DNA from: JBDNJM01 sp041687755
GTDB lineage: Bacteria; Planctomycetota; UBA1135; GCA-002686595
Direction of reading: 5' to 3'
Assembly: GCA_041687755.1 (NCBI GenBank)
Contig: JBDNJM010000075.1
Coordinates: 13,796-77,795 of the forward strand
Length of the DNA: 64,000 nucleotides
The position numbers and the translations under genes are program-made. Positions 61,769-64,000 of the stretch are shown here, piece after piece; position 1 is the stretch's first letter, and each line of letters begins with the position of its first letter. The notes below the pieces were generated by a model. That model saw only the letters and a list, made by a program, of their open reading frames with translations. It was not told the origin of the DNA and searched no databases.

Positions 61769-62230
61769 TCACTGACGGCGTAGGCGGGGGACGAAGCGCG
61801 GCGTGCGTTCGGCGTAGGCCGCGTAGTCGGGTTAGCGGGCGGCTAAGAGGCTCTCCTCCCAAGCGGCCTTCCGGTGGAAGAAGGCGAGCAGGCAGAGCGC
61901 GAGCAGCAAGGTCACGGCGTTGCCCGAGCGCAGGACTATGCGCCAGCACGACGAGCAGCATGCCGCTGTAGACCGGGTGGCGGACGTGAGCGTGGGGGCC
62001 GGCGGTCCGGAGCTGGCCGTGCTCGAGGGCAGCGGGCTCGCGGTCAGGGAGCGGGCGAGGCGCGTGCCGGCTAGGAGGAGCACCGCAAGGCCGGCGGCGA
62101 TCGCGATCAAGCCCGCGACGGCGAGCCACTCGGGCGTGGGCCAGTGGGCGTCTTTTGGCGGCAAGATCAGCGCGCCGAGCAGGGCCAACTGAGCGATGAC
62201 GTAGAGGCGGCCTCGGGTGCGGTCCTGCAT
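61769..62230 (-). pseudogene. Isoprenylcysteine carboxyl methyltransferase/phospholipid methyltransferase-like gene, broken
   Basis: Starts as MQDRTRGRLYVIAQLALLGA with four-helix character. One frameshift near 62028 moves the conserved part to another frame (LEHGQLRTAGPHAHVRHPVY, SGMLLVVLA), a second near 61942 returns it (IVLRSGNAVTLLLALCLLAF), and a TAA at 61834-61832 interrupts the last part, after which PDYAAYAERTPRFVPRLRR goes on to 61769. Together they make a complete ICMT/PEMT-like membrane methyltransferase of about 150 residues (motif RHPxY, then E-E and the final YAAY). Three separate lesions make it a pseudogene. Confidence 0.8.
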
Positions 62231-62410
62231 GGGGGCAGGGTAGCGTGAGCGAAGACCACCATGCCCGGGGTCCCTTCGCGGGTCGCGTGCCCGCGGGTGT
62301 TCGTCGTCAGGAACTCGTCCCAAGAGGGGTGCAGCGCGTTGGGCGGCGAAGCCCCTGTAGAATTGCTGGCGGGCCGCTCCTGCACCTGCTCACCCAAGCT
62401 CCGATACGCC

Positions 62411-63055
62411 ATGTCCCGCCGTCCCAGCCCGCTACCGCTGATCGCTCTTCTGGGCGTGGCGTGCGTCCGCAGCCAGCCTGAGCCCGCGGCGCCGGCACGC
62501 AACGTCGAGGCCTCCGGGGCCGAGTCGATAATGGGCAACGGTCCAGAACTCGACCTAGAGGTCCAAGAGGTTCGGATCGATGCGGACGTCGAAGCGCTCG
62601 CGGACTGGAAGAGCCGCATCCGGACCCTGTTCCCCGGGGTTCGCGGGATGGCGGTGGCGGAGCTTGCGAAAGAGTTCGGCGACGGCGGGGCTGCTTCGGA
62701 TGGGCCGCTACTGCTCGACGTGCGTGCGCCCGAGGAGTTCGCCGTCAGCCAGATTCGCGGCGCGGTGCGGGCGGAGACGATTGAAGAGGCGCTGGCGGTG
62801 CTCGAGGGCGTGCCGAGCGACCGACGGATCGTCGCGTACTGCTCGATCGGCTACCGCTCGGCGGAGATGGTCGAGCAGCTCAACGAGCGCGGCTTCGAGA
62901 ACGCCGTGAACCTCGAGGGCTCGATCTTCGAGTGGGGCAACGCCGGGCACCCCGTGCACCGCGGTGATGCAGCGGTCGAGCTGATTCATCCCTTTGATGC
63001 CACTTGGGGCCTGCTGCTGGACGCAAAGCGGCGCGCGCCGGTGGGCGAGCGGTGA
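62411..63055 (+). CDS. Rhodanese-domain lipoprotein
   Basis: A 214-residue protein, start ATG at 62411. It has a signal with lipobox LLGVAC (Cys18, with Ala at -1 and Val at -2, acceptable). The rhodanese domain spans about 75-190: LLLDVRAPEEFAVSQIRGAV and the active-site loop YCSIGYRS with the catalytic Cys, then LEGSIFEWGNAG. It would move sulphane sulphur or bind/oxidise small anions in the periplasm. Its stop overlaps the GTG start of the sterol-desaturase-family gene (GTGA), so the two are likely one operon; a functional link is not known. Confidence 0.82.
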   Translation: MSRRPSPLPLIALLGVACVRSQPEPAAPARNVEASGAESIMGNGPELDLEVQEVRIDADVEALADWKSRIRTLFPGVRGMAVAELAKEFGDGGAASDGPLLLDVRAPEEFAVSQIRGAVRAETIEEALAVLEGVPSDRRIVAYCSIGYRSAEMVEQLNERGFENAVNLEGSIFEWGNAGHPVHRGDAAVELIHPFDATWGLLLDAKRRAPVGER

Positions 63056-63840
63056 GCTACTGGCAGTGGCTGATCGCGATCAGCCTCGCGTTCGCGGTGG
63101 CCGAGCGCCTGCGCCCGGCGAGGCGGGAGCAGCGCGCCGTGCGCCCGCAGCTGGGCAATGACCTCGCCTATATGGCGTTCAATGGGCACTTCTTCGCGCT
63201 GCTGTCCGGTGCGGTGCTGAGCTGGATCGGTTGGTCCGCGTGGAGCGCTGAGAAGGCGCCCGAGCCGCTAGCTCCATTCGGCATGAGCGTTACAGAGTGG
63301 CCGATCGCGGTCCAGTTCTTGGTGCTCTTGGTCGTCGCGGACTTCCTGCAGTGGTGCATTCACCGACTGCTGCACGCGGTGCCGTTCCTGTGGCGGTTCC
63401 ACAAGCTGCACCACTCGATCCACGCGATGGACTGGGCCGGCAACTTTCGCTTCCACTGGGTCGAGATCGTGGTCTACCGATCGCTGCTGTACCTGCCGCT
63501 GACGCTGTTGGGCGGCAGCGGATCGGTGTTGTTCGCGGTCGCGGTGTTCGCGACGGCCTGGGGGCACTTCAACCACTCGAACTTCGACGTTGGCATCGGC
63601 CGGCTGGGTTACGTGTTCAATTCGCCGGGCATGCACCTGTGGCACCACGACGCCTCGGCGGAGGGTGGCAAGGCGAAGAACTTTGGCATCGTGCTGTCCC
63701 TGTGGGACTGGTTGTTCGGGACCGCGTACTGGCCACAGGGGCGGGATCCGCAGCGAATTGGGTACCTCGAGGACGCGGAGATGCCGGCCAACTTGGTGCG
63801 CCAATTGGGGTTTCCGGCGACGGCGCGGAAAGCGGAGTAG
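63052..63840 (+). CDS. Sterol desaturase/fatty acid hydroxylase family membrane protein
   Basis: A 262-residue integral membrane protein from the GTG at 63052, chosen because of the GTGA overlap with the rhodanese stop. The di-iron histidine boxes of the family are present: HRLLH (about 103), HKLHHSIH (about 118), HFNHSNF and HLWHHD (about 200). Transmembrane helices lie at about 4-20, 42-60, 78-98 and 150-172. It is a non-haem di-iron oxygenase that hydroxylates or desaturates a lipid or carotenoid; the substrate cannot be told. A long inverted repeat follows the gene. Confidence 0.87.
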   Translation: MSYWQWLIAISLAFAVAERLRPARREQRAVRPQLGNDLAYMAFNGHFFALLSGAVLSWIGWSAWSAEKAPEPLAPFGMSVTEWPIAVQFLVLLVVADFLQWCIHRLLHAVPFLWRFHKLHHSIHAMDWAGNFRFHWVEIVVYRSLLYLPLTLLGGSGSVLFAVAVFATAWGHFNHSNFDVGIGRLGYVFNSPGMHLWHHDASAEGGKAKNFGIVLSLWDWLFGTAYWPQGRDPQRIGYLEDAEMPANLVRQLGFPATARKAE

Positions 63841-63915
63841 GGCGGGGAGCAGGTGCTTGGGCGATCGCAAGCGGCGCGCGACGCGCTCGGCGTCTGGCCT
63901 GGGGGAAGGATACGG

Positions 63916-64000
63916 TGCCAGGCACGTTTTCACCGGCTCGGGAGCTTCACGGCCGCCATGCAGCAGTAAAGCTCCCGAGCCGGTGAAAACGTGCCTGGCA
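63916..64000. repeat. Long palindrome 3 (stem at least 32 bp, cut by the window edge)
   Basis: Arms 63916-63947 and 63969-64000 are perfect inverted copies with a 21-nt loop; the right arm ends at the window edge, so the stem could be longer. The arm begins TGCCAGGCACGTTTTCACC, preceded by TACGG, the same outer tip as palindrome 2. It lies 76 bp after the stop of the sterol-desaturase-family gene. Confidence 0.88.

Noticed and set aside
1..64000. Insertion sequences, integrases, prophage genes or CRISPR arrays
   Set aside because: No transposase, integrase, phage structural or Cas-like sequence and no regularly spaced repeats were seen; the only repeats are the hairpin elements.

Overview
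The window is GC-rich and densely coded. It looks like the chromosome of a free-living, motile, Gram-negative-type bacterium, most likely a planctomycete (Planctomycetota). The basis is flagellar hook-junction genes beside a type IV pilus/type II secretion cluster, many lipoproteins, several ECF-type sigma factors (two fused to a transmembrane segment and a long Ig-like extracytoplasmic tail, one of the GRFRQF type common in planctomycetes) and carboxypeptidase-regulatory-like repeats. The lineage call is inference; no rRNA or tRNA gene was found to confirm it.

Layout. 0-4.2 kb: end of a flagellar operon (flgK partial, flgL, a small helical protein) and a GNAT protein. 4.2-6.8 kb: two-gene lipoprotein operon on the minus strand, one protein with a lipase-type GHSMG motif. 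6.9-14.3 kb: fpg, then a decayed and an intact copy of a sigma factor-transmembrane-repeat fusion in tandem. 14.3-16.7 kb: gmhA plus an aldehyde dehydrogenase. 16.7-23.6 kb: a lipoprotein, a di-haem peroxidase, hemL, another lipoprotein, a PLP decarboxylase and a flavin-type oxidase. 23.8-26.3 kb: second intact sigma fusion. 26.6-32.2 kb: acyl-CoA dehydrogenase, alpha/beta hydrolase, a frameshifted anchored protein, a haem-binding protein and an Rsm22-type methyltransferase.

32.4-46.8 kb is a 13-gene pilus/secretion cluster: ATPase, inner-membrane platform, major pilin, four minor prepilin-like proteins, a fused PilM-PilN (GspL-like) protein, PilO, PilP/GspC, secretin, a TPR lipoprotein (possible pilotin) and a PilZ coiled-coil protein with both c-di-GMP motifs. 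Prepilin peptidase and retraction ATPase are not in the window. 46.8-52 kb is a compact haem operon (protoporphyrinogen oxidase, CcsA/HemX-like protein, hemA, hemC, hemD), which fits the two haem proteins and hemL nearby. 52-57.7 kb: secreted DUF1028 protein, eukaryote-type proline dehydrogenase, and an amino-acid racemase/DUF1611 pair. 58-62.3 kb is an eroding stretch: a coiled-coil gene with an in-frame stop, a VIT-family transporter whose conserved N-terminus has no start codon, a domain remnant, and a methyltransferase with three lesions, alongside an intact ECF sigma gene. 62.4-64 kb: rhodanese lipoprotein and sterol-desaturase-family protein.

The two strongest unexplained signals are (1) three long near-perfect palindromes (stems of 61, 64 and at least 32 bp) with unrelated stems, two of which share an outer tip of the form ACGGWGCCAGRCAC, placed at gene ends; and (2) the sigma-transmembrane-extracellular-repeat fusions, which look like one-polypeptide membrane sensors that are themselves sigma factors.
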